A stretch of DNA of 64,000 nucleotides from Chlorobiaceae bacterium (GCA_013824245.1 PNNN01000009.1:1-64000); one strand, 5' to 3'. Positions 19,183 to 28,000 are shown, counted from the stretch's first letter. Notes: generated by a model not told the origin, from the sequence alone. Program-made: numbers and translations.

Positions 19183-20291
19183 AATGGAACGAAGGAAAAC
19201 CCTCCAACACAATATTGATTGCTTTAACCTTGCTGTCGATTTTGATATTCTTTATCGCGGAACAAACCGCGGAACCTGTAAGACAGCCAAACTTCGATAA
19301 AAAGCTCGAGGCATCTCAACTCTCACTCGTTGCAATGCAAGCGATTAAACATCATATAGAAGGATTAGGAATTAAAATAGATAAACAAAACGATCCGAAT
19401 TCAACCGGATTGATCGGACAGGAAAATACTTTAATAACTTCCGATCGTGGTGTGGTTACATCCAAGATATTGTCCACTAATCCTAATTACGCCGCTGCGT
19501 TCGTTGATATGTTAATCAAAGCAAAAATAAAAAAACACAGCATAGTGGCAGTTGGTATGACTGGCTCATTCCCTGCTTGGAACATATCTTTCTTAGCGGC
19601 ATGTAAAGTTATGGAAATTGAACCAATCATTATTTCATCGGTTGGCGCATCGGATTGGGGAGCGAATATCCCTAATATGACTTGGATTGATATGGAGGAG
19701 CTTTTGCGATCAAAAGCAATAATGCCGTTTAAATCTGTTGCCGCGTCAATTGGCGGCGGTTCCGATAATGGTCGCGGTCTTTCTCCCCAGGGCAGAGATT
19801 TGATAAAAGATGCGATTAAACGGAATAATATACCTCTGGTGAGTGAAAATGCACTTGAAAATAATATCAATAAAAGGATGGAAATTTATAAAGCCGAAAG
19901 TAAGGGTAAACCAATAGCTGGTTATATTAATATCGGGGGCGGTGTTGCATCAGTTGGCGGTTCACAAAACACTCGATTGATTCCTCCAGGACTAACACAG
20001 CATCTTGCCGTGAAAAACTTCCCGGTAAGGGCTGTCATAAATCAAATGGCAGAGCAAGGTATGCCGGTTATTAATTTGCTCGAGGTTGAGAAGATAGCAT
20101 TAAAATATGGATTCCCTGTGGAAGTAACTGAAGTTACTCCTAAGTTAGGTGAAGGTCCATTGTTTTTCAAAGACAGATATTCTGTTTCAAATACAATATT
20201 TTTAACAATCCTATTAGGGGTCATTGTCTTTGGTATGATTAGAATAGATGTAAAGCATTATCTTTTTAGGAAAATAATTGATAATAAGTAA
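19179..20291 (+). CDS. pgsW: Poly-gamma-glutamate system protein PgsW
   Basis: PgsW-like protein of 370 aa. It is a family that co-occurs with pgsB-pgsC in non-Bacillus genomes and has no biochemical function I can name. One N-terminal transmembrane helix (TILIALTLLSILIFFIA) is followed by a large extracytoplasmic domain with TGSFPAWNISFLAA, SVGASDWGANIPNMTW, GGGSDNGRGLSPQGRDL and NIGGGVASVGGSQNT. A second helix lies near the C-terminus (TIFLTILLGVIVFGMI). ATG 19179 has GAGAGGAG 8 nt upstream; the GTG at 19170 is within that site. It overlaps the pgsC stop by 4 nt (ATGA). Confidence 0.85.
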   Translation: MKWNEGKPSNTILIALTLLSILIFFIAEQTAEPVRQPNFDKKLEASQLSLVAMQAIKHHIEGLGIKIDKQNDPNSTGLIGQENTLITSDRGVVTSKILSTNPNYAAAFVDMLIKAKIKKHSIVAVGMTGSFPAWNISFLAACKVMEIEPIIISSVGASDWGANIPNMTWIDMEELLRSKAIMPFKSVAASIGGGSDNGRGLSPQGRDLIKDAIKRNNIPLVSENALENNINKRMEIYKAESKGKPIAGYINIGGGVASVGGSQNTRLIPPGLTQHLAVKNFPVRAVINQMAEQGMPVINLLEVEKIALKYGFPVEVTEVTPKLGEGPLFFKDRYSVSNTIFLTILLGVIVFGMIRIDVKHYLFRKIIDNK

Positions 20292-20323
20292 TCAATCAAT
20301 TAACATTCAATATTTTAAATAAT

Positions 20324-21232
20324 ATGATAAAATCATTTTTAGCAATACAAATTCTGATTGTTTTAACAATCTCCAATTCATTTTTATCATTTGCCGGTAA
20401 AACAATTCCTCTAACACCAATCAACGGCAAGGCAATTCTGGCGGTTATTAACGGTAATGAAAAGAATTATTATTTATTGAATAAAGGAAATCCGATAAAG
20501 TTAAAAGTTGACGGTCCAACAAAACTTGAGATGCTAACACGATTAGTATTACCGAAAGTTGGTATCGTGAATGGGAAATATTCGATAAAGGTTGTAGAAA
20601 AATCGACGACGGTGAAATATTATTCAACATCAACAGAAAAATCTGAGGCGTTTGTTAGGAATCCCAATATGATACTGGGAAAAAGTCGGAAATTTACAAT
20701 GGATGTGCCGGAGGGAAATCATACATACGAATATTATTTAGAAAGTGATAACGCCGCCGATGTAGCAATAAAATTTAGCATTAAATCGAAAAAGGGGAAA
20801 AACAGCACATCGCGCGTCGAGTTGCAACCTCTGATTTATGAAAAAGTCGTAACTGCGATTATAAAAGAAAATTTAATCAGTTATTATGTGGCATCGAAAC
20901 AGAGGGATGTTGAGGTCAGAGTTATTGGTCCAACAAAACTGCAAATTACAGGTAGGTTAAATTTCGATGCTGCGACTAAAGGAATTCAAAAATACGCAGT
21001 ATCGGTTTGGGAAAACGAAAATAAGTTATTCACAAAACCACTCTCCACAACTAAATCGCTCGGTGTCAGCTATCAGGAATGGAAGGATGTTGTCCCCGGT
21101 AAGCCGGATAAAATATATCTCGATGTACCGAGTGGGGAACATTTGTACAAGTTTAAATTAGAAGAGACGTCGGCTCATTCCATTTCATTAAAATTCTTGA
21201 TTCCTAAAAAAGATTTAGACAATGAAGGTTAA
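20324..21232 (+). CDS. Secreted protein of two tandem copies of an unrecognised domain
   Basis: Unrecognised 302-aa protein with a signal peptide (AIQILIVLTISNSFLSFAG). Two halves align with each other. Copy 1 (~45-165) contains GPTKLEMLTRL, FTMDVPEGNHTYEYYLES and VAIKFSIKSKK. Copy 2 (~185-300) contains GPTKLQITGRLNF, IYLDVPSGEHLYKFKLEE and SISLKFLIPKK. Both look like beta-sandwiches. It starts 32 nt after pgsW and its stop overlaps the next gene, so it probably belongs to the poly-gamma-glutamate operon as a periplasmic component (inference from position only). Confidence 0.75.
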   Translation: MIKSFLAIQILIVLTISNSFLSFAGKTIPLTPINGKAILAVINGNEKNYYLLNKGNPIKLKVDGPTKLEMLTRLVLPKVGIVNGKYSIKVVEKSTTVKYYSTSTEKSEAFVRNPNMILGKSRKFTMDVPEGNHTYEYYLESDNAADVAIKFSIKSKKGKNSTSRVELQPLIYEKVVTAIIKENLISYYVASKQRDVEVRVIGPTKLQITGRLNFDAATKGIQKYAVSVWENENKLFTKPLSTTKSLGVSYQEWKDVVPGKPDKIYLDVPSGEHLYKFKLEETSAHSISLKFLIPKKDLDNEG

Positions 21233-22364
21233 AATGAAAGCAAATTATTATTTTAGAACCTTATTGGTTGTTTTATTCATATTCAATTTTGGAACAAATC
21301 TTTTCAGCCAAACCGTTAAAACGAAACCGTTTTTAGTATTTCATGGCAGGGTCGATCTCTCAGAGATTTATGATGATAATATATTGGATTATTCACCCCT
21401 TGATATTATTAAATTTGATTTGCCGAAATATAATCCATCGAATCTAAAAAAATATTCGATTGCGCAGGTGAGTGATAATATAACAAATGTTAGGTTTAAG
21501 TTTGGAACAACATTAAACATATTCAAAAGAAATCCGACATTGATTGCATTGCGATGGAACCAGTATATCTATGGCGCAAGCAATATTAGAAATTATAATT
21601 CTTACCAACTTGACCTCAAACAGTATTTCGTAAAAAAGAATTATTTCAACATTAAATATTCTAATCTGCCGCGGTTTTACTTGAGAAATTTCTGGTATCA
21701 TCAAATCCCCGAGCGGAATCCTTATCATTTATTCTCAAGATATGTAGAAGCAATTTTAAACAAACAGACTGTTTCTCTTAATGTCGGAAGAAAAATTAAC
21801 AAAATAGTACAGCTTGAAATCGGTTATGGTTACGCTTATTCAGACTACAATCGTGAATTCAGTGAACGAAACAGTAATGCCCATATTATTAAAGGGAATC
21901 TCGACATTAATCCAAGCCGAATCGTCTCGTTTGATGTTGGATACCAAAATACCCTTTCTAAAGCGAGAGGAGGAGAAAATTATGATAGCACTATATCAGA
22001 TATTTCATATCGATCTAACGAGATAGAAATCGGCTTCAATCTTCATCTTCGCTCAATCCTAAAATTGCCAATAACGGTGAAAAGCAATTTAAATTACGAA
22101 TTCCAAAATTATCTTTCATCAAAGATTCCTGTCGACACGCTTGATCGTTTGGGCAATCCACTGAGCTATGGCGATAAATATCATTATGGTCGTATAGATA
22201 AGTTTTACAAACTATCGGCTGAACTATCCTACCTATTAACCAAGAAAATAGATTTATACTTTATGTATCAATACTCACGCAATAAAACGATTCTGCCCAA
22301 GACAAATGACGCAGGCAGTTTCCAGACTCATCAGGTTGGTGGGGGAGCTCGAATAAATTTTTAA
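21222..22364 (+). CDS. Predicted outer-membrane beta-barrel protein
   Basis: Unrecognised 380-aa envelope protein. A signal peptide (RTLLVVLFIFNFGTNLFSQT) is followed by alternating polar/aromatic strands (FLVFHGRVDLSEIYDDNI, VSLNVGRKINKIVQLEIGYGY, RIVSFDVGYQN, KIDLYFMYQYSRN) and a C-terminal strand ending in Asn-Phe, the pattern of an outer-membrane barrel. The start may be ATG 21222, inside the preceding gene, or ATG 21234 with GAAGG 4 nt upstream. It is the last gene of the pgs cluster, so a role in polymer passage or anchoring is possible but unproven. Confidence 0.75.
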   Translation: MKVKMKANYYFRTLLVVLFIFNFGTNLFSQTVKTKPFLVFHGRVDLSEIYDDNILDYSPLDIIKFDLPKYNPSNLKKYSIAQVSDNITNVRFKFGTTLNIFKRNPTLIALRWNQYIYGASNIRNYNSYQLDLKQYFVKKNYFNIKYSNLPRFYLRNFWYHQIPERNPYHLFSRYVEAILNKQTVSLNVGRKINKIVQLEIGYGYAYSDYNREFSERNSNAHIIKGNLDINPSRIVSFDVGYQNTLSKARGGENYDSTISDISYRSNEIEIGFNLHLRSILKLPITVKSNLNYEFQNYLSSKIPVDTLDRLGNPLSYGDKYHYGRIDKFYKLSAELSYLLTKKIDLYFMYQYSRNKTILPKTNDAGSFQTHQVGGGARINF

Positions 22365-22379
22365 TTATTAAAATAGTTC

Positions 22380-22408
22380 TTGACTATCAAATCTATTTCA
22401 TATATATT
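22380..22408 (+). promoter_or_regulatory. Promoter of the cobalamin-controlled operon
   Basis: TTGACT, 17-bp spacer, TATATT, starting 16 nt after the preceding stop and ~30 nt before the riboswitch. Confidence 0.65.
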
Positions 22409-22439
22409 ATTCAAAACTTGTTCTTTTAAATAATCAATG

Positions 22440-22650
22440 TTGGTGTTCCGTTCCGATTCGTCGGGATGGACAGGGAATTCCGTGAGTCTTGCTCGAAAGT
22501 AGGATAACTCGGAAGCTGCCCCGCAACTGTAATTCCATACTCGTTTTTTAAACGAGCTAATGTCTTAAATCATATTTTGTCACTTTTCTGCCACAGGCAG
22601 AATGGGAAGACAGATCAAAGATAGGAAGAGCCAGGAGACCGACCGACATT
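22440..22650 (+). ncRNA. Cobalamin riboswitch
   Basis: Recognised from the conserved cobalamin aptamer blocks in order: AGGGAATTCCGTGAG (22472-22486), GCTGCCCCGCAACTGTAA (~22515-22532) and the B12-box GCCAGGAGACCGACC (22630-22644). The middle arm (22545-22615) is long and variable, as is common. It sits between a promoter and a terminator hairpin ahead of a BtuB-like receptor, so adenosyl- or methylcobalamin binding should shut off transcription. The boundaries are approximate. Confidence 0.92.
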
Positions 22651-22661
22651 TTAACCTCAAA

Positions 22662-22679
22662 AACCTTCGAGGGAAGGTT
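22662..22679 (+). promoter_or_regulatory. Candidate antiterminator segment of the cobalamin riboswitch
   Basis: AACCTTC (22662-22668) forms a 7-bp hairpin with GAAGGTT (22673-22679). The same AACCTTC is also complementary to GAAGGTT at 22739-22745 in the 3' arm of the downstream terminator. The two pairings are mutually exclusive, as expected for an expression platform. The assignment is by complementarity only. Confidence 0.45.
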
Positions 22680-22709
22680 GTGGTAGTATCGATGAATATA
22701 TTGGTATTA

Positions 22710-22757
22710 ACCCCAGCTTTCAATTCGCTTTTCGCGAAGAAGGTTGGGGTATTTTTA
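22710..22757 (+). terminator. Riboswitch-controlled intrinsic terminator
   Basis: 12-bp stem ACCCCAGCTTTC / GAAGGTTGGGGT with two G-T pairs, enclosing an inner TTCGC / GCGAA hairpin, followed by ATTTTTAT. It lies 30 nt before the btuB start codon. Confidence 0.8.
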
Positions 22758-22787
22758 TAACCGTTAACCTAATGAAAGGATTCATCG

Positions 22788-24959
22788 ATGAAAAATGTTT
22801 TATTAATTCTTTGCACACTTATCTTTTCTGCTGTTCTGCATTCACGGCAGTTGTCCTCCGATTCGCTTAAAATTTATTCAATGAAAGAGGTCGTGGTTAC
22901 TGCAATCAGGAGTGAAAAATATATACAGGAGATCGGTAAGAGCATTTCAGTGATCACGCGAGAAGAATTAAGTGAGTCTCCTATGAACAGTTTGTCCGGA
23001 GCATTGTCTTCTCAGGCAGGTATTTCAATCGTTGGCGAGGGACAAAATTATGGGATGAATCAATCGATATTCATGCGGGGTGTGAACAGCAATCAAACTG
23101 CAATTATGCTGGATAATGTAAGGATTACCGATCCATCGTCTGTAAACAATGCACCTGATTTGTCTGAATTGTCAACTTCAAATATTGAGCGAATTGAAAT
23201 TGTGAACGGTTTGAACAGTTCACTCTATGGCTCATCAGCTATCGGTGGTGTGATCAATTTGTTAAGCCGGAAGAAGCAAAATGATGGCTTAAATATTGAT
23301 TTAAATTTAGCCGCCGGCACTTTTGGCAAATCAACTTTATCACTGAAGCAAGATTTGTTTCTAAATTATACTTTACCTTCGGGATTCTATGTAAACACTG
23401 AATTGAATTATTTATCTGTAAAGGGTATTGATGCAACTGATGATACCGTAATATCTTCCGGTGTTTATAAAAACCGGGATAGGGATGGATTCGAGCATCG
23501 AGATTTTACCGGTAAGATCGGTTTTGTAAATGACGTGTTAGATATTTACGCTTTGTACAAGAGGACGGATCAGAAAAAAGATTTAGACAAGCGTGCCTAT
23601 TTAGATGACGATAATTACAAATTAGATTATTACAGGAATATTTTTACATATGGCATATCTTATCAGGTGGTTAGGGAACTAGAATTGAAATTCCTTGGTG
23701 GATATACAGATATGAAAAGAACGGCAATAGATGATTCATCAAAAATTGATTGGCTCGGGAATTATGATCACTCGTATAACGATGAACGTTATAAAGGGAG
23801 TGTGTCGTCGAATGAACTTCAAGTCAATTATATATCTGATGGGTTCGAATTCTTGCTTGGAGGGAGCTTGTATGGTGAAACTATGTCGTCGAGACAATAT
23901 ATTTATTTAAACGGTAGCTGGGGACCGTATGAGTCGTTAACCGATCTTGATACGCTCGGTTTGGATGCATCAACCACCAGCATTTATTTACATAGCACGC
24001 TGAACGGCAACCTGATAAGAGACGAACTTGAATTATTATCACTTTCTATCGGAGGGAGGATTCTCCGACATTCATCTTTTGGCACCGAGTTCGTGTATGA
24101 AATAAATCCATCAATAAAAGTAGCTCCAACAACATTACTCTACGCATCTTATGCCACAGGATTTAACGCACCTTCTTTATATCAACTATATTCTCCAAGT
24201 ATCGATTATGTTTCTGGAATAACGCGCGGTAATAAAAAATTAAATCCTGAGTATTCCGAATCTTTCGAGATCGGATTGAAACATTCTATATCTAATACTG
24301 AGTTCGGCATTTCCTACTTTGAAATAAAAACTAAGGATGTAATTGAATTTGTTTATCTTTGGGATAAAAATATTGGATTAGATACACTTGGCAACGACTT
24401 TATGCGTAATGATTATCGCGGTGATACATACCTTAACATAGGAGACCAGTCGATAAGAGGTGTCGAATTTTCAATCAAGCATCAAATCATTGAAAACATC
24501 TTACTGTTTGGTAACATTTCGATTGTGGATGGAAAAACAAGCTATAAACCGATTGACATTGATAATACTGAAACTCAAGGTAATCATGTCCAAATATTGA
24601 GTACGGGGGCTTTCATGAATAAAGAGTCGGAATATCTGGGGCTGGTTCGTCGTCCCAACACTGCGAATATTGGATTATCATATTTGCCGTATAAGGAACT
24701 TTACCTAAACATCAACTTAAAATATGTTGGACGCAAGGGAGATGTTTATTACGATTCAAATCTCGGTCCATACGGCGCGTTAGGAACCACTCCTGTGGAA
24801 AATTACACGTTAGTAGATTTCTATTCAAAATATCTATTTTCTGCCCATATCAACGCTGGAATGAAGATAGAGAATGTTTTTAATACTAAATACAGAGAAA
24901 TAAAAGGATATTCTACGCGGGGACGCGGATTATATTTTAATCTGAATTATTCGCTCTAA
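22788..24959 (+). CDS. btuB: BtuB-like TonB-dependent corrinoid receptor
   Basis: Outer-membrane TonB-dependent receptor of 723 aa, probably for vitamin B12 or related corrinoids because it is under a cobalamin riboswitch. A signal peptide precedes the TonB box region (MKEVVVTAIRSE), a plug (FMRGVNSNQTAIMLDNVRI, IERIEIVNGLNSSLYGS, IGGVINLLSRK) and a barrel with C-terminal YFNLNYSL. AAAGGA lies 7 nt before the ATG. Substrate specificity is inferred from regulation, not from residues. A small membrane protein gene follows 76 nt downstream. Confidence 0.9.
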   Translation: MKNVLLILCTLIFSAVLHSRQLSSDSLKIYSMKEVVVTAIRSEKYIQEIGKSISVITREELSESPMNSLSGALSSQAGISIVGEGQNYGMNQSIFMRGVNSNQTAIMLDNVRITDPSSVNNAPDLSELSTSNIERIEIVNGLNSSLYGSSAIGGVINLLSRKKQNDGLNIDLNLAAGTFGKSTLSLKQDLFLNYTLPSGFYVNTELNYLSVKGIDATDDTVISSGVYKNRDRDGFEHRDFTGKIGFVNDVLDIYALYKRTDQKKDLDKRAYLDDDNYKLDYYRNIFTYGISYQVVRELELKFLGGYTDMKRTAIDDSSKIDWLGNYDHSYNDERYKGSVSSNELQVNYISDGFEFLLGGSLYGETMSSRQYIYLNGSWGPYESLTDLDTLGLDASTTSIYLHSTLNGNLIRDELELLSLSIGGRILRHSSFGTEFVYEINPSIKVAPTTLLYASYATGFNAPSLYQLYSPSIDYVSGITRGNKKLNPEYSESFEIGLKHSISNTEFGISYFEIKTKDVIEFVYLWDKNIGLDTLGNDFMRNDYRGDTYLNIGDQSIRGVEFSIKHQIIENILLFGNISIVDGKTSYKPIDIDNTETQGNHVQILSTGAFMNKESEYLGLVRRPNTANIGLSYLPYKELYLNINLKYVGRKGDVYYDSNLGPYGALGTTPVENYTLVDFYSKYLFSAHINAGMKIENVFNTKYREIKGYSTRGRGLYFNLNYSL

Positions 24960-25035
24960 TATTTATCATTTGCATACAATATTTGAAATGAGTATAATTA
25001 AAATAATAAAAATTAATAAGCAGTGAGGAATCACG

Positions 25036-25560
25036 ATGACAAAATATATTTTTACATTTTCATTAATTCTATTGGCGGCATTGTCTCGTTTGCTGCCACA
25101 TATGCCAAATATCTCTCCGATTACAGCACTGGCATTGTTCGGTGCGGTTTACTTAGATAAGAAGCATACTTTTATCGTACCGATTGCCGCAATGCTAATC
25201 AGCGATTACTTCATCGGATTTCATTCAGAAATTATCTGGGTGTATGCGAGTTTTGTTTTAATCGGATTGATCGGTTTATGGTTAAGAAACAATCCCGGTA
25301 TTTTTAAAACAACGGGAGCGGCGCTTGCCGGTTCAACCGTCTTTTTTGTTGTGACTAATTTTGGCGTTTGGTATTCACCAATGTATTTGTATCCGCGCAC
25401 AGTTGACGGGTTGATTGCTTGTTATGTTGCGGCTATACCTTTCTTCCGCAACACAATGATAGGCGATCTGTTTTATGTAGGTGCGATGTTCGGATTGTAT
25501 GAACTCGCGAAGCGATTTATTCCATCGATTCAGTTGAAAGCAAGCAAAGCAATAAAATAA
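25036..25560 (+). CDS. Small polytopic membrane protein, candidate corrinoid transporter
   Basis: 174-aa inner-membrane protein with about five to six helices (YIFTFSLILLAALSRLLPH, ISPITALALFGAVYL, TFIVPIAAMLISDYFIGFH, WVYASFVLIGLIGLWL, TVFFVVTNFGVWYS). It resembles the DUF6580 / ECF S-component-like group of putative transporters. It lies in the same direction behind the riboswitch-controlled btuB gene with no terminator between them, so it is probably B12-regulated. No ATPase or ECF T-component is nearby; it could act alone, as proposed for BtuM-type proteins (family analogy only). Confidence 0.75.
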   Translation: MTKYIFTFSLILLAALSRLLPHMPNISPITALALFGAVYLDKKHTFIVPIAAMLISDYFIGFHSEIIWVYASFVLIGLIGLWLRNNPGIFKTTGAALAGSTVFFVVTNFGVWYSPMYLYPRTVDGLIACYVAAIPFFRNTMIGDLFYVGAMFGLYELAKRFIPSIQLKASKAIK

Positions 25561-25566
25561 AAAATT

Positions 25567-25596
25567 AAAAGCCGACTAACAATCGGCTTTTTAATT
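25567..25596. terminator. Bidirectional intrinsic terminator
   Basis: 9-bp stem AAAAGCCGA / TCGGCTTTT with 7-nt loop and T-rich flanks on both strands, between convergent genes. Confidence 0.85.
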
Positions 25597-25690
25597 TTAG
25601 AAAAAGGTTCATTATATCATTTGGGTAATACTCTTCCCATGAGAGTAATGTTCTTTTATTCTAAAACTCCATCAATCCAAAATTCCAATT

Positions 25691-26086
25691 TTAAACTTTA
25701 TCATGTTTTCTCATCTCCATCCCTTTAACAATCACATAAGCGATAAGTGCGAAAATAAAAAAGAGAAGAAGCATCCATGCCACACTCTGAAGTGTACCGA
25801 TTACAGTGCGGTAGAGTTCAAGAATCCAACGATCCTGATTAAGGGTGAGAATTGTTCCACCTTCCTTGATGGGCGTGATATATTTTTCTAAATCCCAAAT
25901 GCGGACACCGCCTGATATCCCGACGACGTAAATTGCAAATGTCATATATTTACTCCAAGCAACATTTATTTCTTCCGAAATGAGTCGTTGTAAAATTCTT
26001 TGGATCGGATTTTTAAAGATGATGACAATAATGAAACAAACGAGGAATGCTAAGAAAAAATTAACTATAAGCAATGTTATAAACAT
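25691..26086 (-). CDS. Small membrane protein of unknown function
   Basis: 131-aa protein with an N-terminal helix (FITLLIVNFFLAFLVCFIIVIIF), a middle segment (YMTFAIYVVGISGGVRIW) and a C-terminal helix (VAWMLLLFFIFALIAYVIVKG) ending in a charged tail. AGGAG lies upstream of the ATG on the minus strand. No family recognised. It stands alone, convergent with the B12 operon and divergent from dut. Confidence 0.7.
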   Translation of the reverse strand: MFITLLIVNFFLAFLVCFIIVIIFKNPIQRILQRLISEEINVAWSKYMTFAIYVVGISGGVRIWDLEKYITPIKEGGTILTLNQDRWILELYRTVIGTLQSVAWMLLLFFIFALIAYVIVKGMEMRKHDKV

Positions 26087-26217
26087 AATAAGCTCCTAGA
26101 CTATGGATAGATTATTGGAATTGATGTTGCCTAATTTATGAAAATAAATAATCACTGCAGATTCAACAAAATAATAAACATACGAATATATCACCTTATT
26201 ATGAGATTGTCAAAAGG

Positions 26218-26245
26218 TTGAATTGGCAAGAAAATTCAGTATATT
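26218..26245 (+). promoter_or_regulatory. Predicted promoter of dut
   Basis: TTGAAT, 16-bp spacer, TATATT; predicted start ~40 nt before the dut ATG. Confidence 0.5.
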
Positions 26246-26290
26246 TATCAAATTATAATTTAAAATATCACATTATCAAAAAGTTTAATA

Positions 26291-26752
26291 ATGAATTTGA
26301 ATTCGAAAATTAATATTCGTATTGCACGCTTAAATTCGATTACAAAGGATATCCTTCTACCGTCATATGCCACATCCGGATCATCAGGAATGGACATTTA
26401 TGCGGCTGTCGGTGAAGATCTGGTTTTGAAAAAAGGGGAAACCGTTTTGGTGCCGACAGGTTTCACAATCGAAGTGCCGCCAGGTTATGAGGCACAAGTG
26501 AGACCACGCAGCGGACTTGCCATCAAAAATGGCGTGGGTGTTCTAAATTCTCCCGGAACAATCGATTCCGATTATCGTGGCGAAGTGAAAGTGATACTCA
26601 CTAATTTCGGCAAGGAAGATTTTATTGTTCACAGGGGAGATCGGATTGCTCAAATGGTTATTGCACCTGTTGTGCAGGCAGTTTGGGTTGAGGTGGATAT
26701 GCTTGAAGACACAAAGCGCGGGGCAGGAGGTTTCGGACATACTGGGAAATAA
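26291..26752 (+). CDS. dut: dUTP diphosphatase
   Basis: Trimeric dUTPase converting dUTP to dUMP and PPi, which keeps uracil out of DNA and feeds thymidylate synthesis. The 153 aa show all five motifs in order: [45 protein letters not shown] and the C-terminal [11 protein letters not shown]. The catalytic Asp is in the IDSDY motif. The next gene starts 3 nt downstream, forming an operon with the permease and rsmI. Confidence 0.97.
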   Translation: MNLNSKINIRIARLNSITKDILLPSYATSGSSGMDIYAAVGEDLVLKKGETVLVPTGFTIEVPPGYEAQVRPRSGLAIKNGVGVLNSPGTIDSDYRGEVKVILTNFGKEDFIVHRGDRIAQMVIAPVVQAVWVEVDMLEDTKRGAGGFGHTGK

Positions 26753-26755
26753 TAA

Positions 26756-28000
26756 ATGATGTTAAAAGATACTGAACATAGAGATGGCGTTAATAAAATA
26801 TCCACGACGATTATCTTAGTAACAGGTATTACATTTTTATTCGTATTGGTCTATTTAATGTTGCCCGTTCTTACTCCATTTGTACTTTTGGGCTCTGTGT
26901 TATTTCTATTCTATCCATTCCGACGAAATCAATATATAAGCAGGTTAATGTGGCTCACTGCCTTATTATTTATTCTTTGGTTCTCAAGCTCGCTTGTTGG
27001 GGTTTTGGTTCCCTTTATTATTGCATTTTTGTTGGCATATATTTTAAATCCATTAGTGAATAGACTTGAGATGAAAAATATTCCACGCTGGATCTCTTCT
27101 CTTGTTATTATGTCCGGATTTATGGGTGCAATAATTCTTTTCTTCAATCTTGCAATGCCGATTGTGTTGAATCAATTCCAGGGTATTATCGGAAATATCT
27201 CAGGTTTTATCGTGAGCACAGTTGATTCGTTGAAACAAGGAACGCTATACGATTCATTGCGCCAAACCGGATTACCGGTTGATTCAATCCGGGACGCGAT
27301 GGAAAAAGAGTTACCCGCTCGACTTGAATCGATCTTGAAATCACTCCTAGAAGGAGCGTTTAGTTTAATATCCAGCATCTCAATAATAGTTACACAACTT
27401 CTAAATATTGTCATAATACCGTTTGTGGCATTCTATTTTTTAAAAGATTTTCCAACTGTATTGCATACTATCAAATCATTTATTCCTGAACAACAAAAAG
27501 AAATAATAACCGACTATTTTATAAAAATAGACGAAGTGTTAAGTGATTATCTTAGAGGAGCAATTATAGTAGCTATCATACAAGGTATCATTTCAACAAT
27601 TGTTCTTTCAATCTTGGGTGTGAAATACGCTTTGGTTCTTGGCATCATGACTGCACTGCTCGATTTTATTCCGTATGTCGGTTTGATTATCAGTATGATT
27701 GTTGCCACAATTGCTGCGATGTTCAGTGGCGATCCTTTTACTGGAAAAGTAATAGGGGTAATAATCATGTATCTCTCACAAAAGATTTTTGAAAATACCA
27801 TTCTTGCTCCGAAAATCATCGGCGAAAAAGTTGGACTTCATCCGGTATTATTAATCATCTCACTTTTTATCTTCGCGCACTTTCTTGGATTTGTAGGACT
27901 TCTAATTGCAGTTCCCACAACTGCAATTGTTGTGATGTTGGTTAAACTATGGCAGGATAAGAAGATAGCGACATCTAATTTAGAGAATAATTCAGTATGA
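26756..28000 (+). CDS. AI-2E/PerM-family membrane permease
   Basis: Inner-membrane protein of 414 aa in the AI-2E transporter (PerM/YdgG/TqsA) family. It has about eight hydrophobic segments: a pair at ~18-60, one at ~72-95, one at ~118-140, and a C-terminal cluster (IIVAIIQGIISTIVLSILG, GIMTALLDFIPYVGLIIS, IIMYLSQKIFENTILAPKII, FLGFVGLLIAVPTTAIVVML). The family motif region ...LDFIPYVG...Q.iEn..l.PkiiG is clear. Substrate is not predictable. It is tightly packed between dut and rsmI. Confidence 0.9.
   Translation: MMLKDTEHRDGVNKISTTIILVTGITFLFVLVYLMLPVLTPFVLLGSVLFLFYPFRRNQYISRLMWLTALLFILWFSSSLVGVLVPFIIAFLLAYILNPLVNRLEMKNIPRWISSLVIMSGFMGAIILFFNLAMPIVLNQFQGIIGNISGFIVSTVDSLKQGTLYDSLRQTGLPVDSIRDAMEKELPARLESILKSLLEGAFSLISSISIIVTQLLNIVIIPFVAFYFLKDFPTVLHTIKSFIPEQQKEIITDYFIKIDEVLSDYLRGAIIVAIIQGIISTIVLSILGVKYALVLGIMTALLDFIPYVGLIISMIVATIAAMFSGDPFTGKVIGVIIMYLSQKIFENTILAPKIIGEKVGLHPVLLIISLFIFAHFLGFVGLLIAVPTTAIVVMLVKLWQDKKIATSNLENNSV

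Noticed and set aside
17526..22364. pgsA/capA gene within the poly-gamma-glutamate cluster
   Set aside because: None of the genes shows the CapA metallophosphatase motifs; PgsW and the two unknown proteins do not resemble it.
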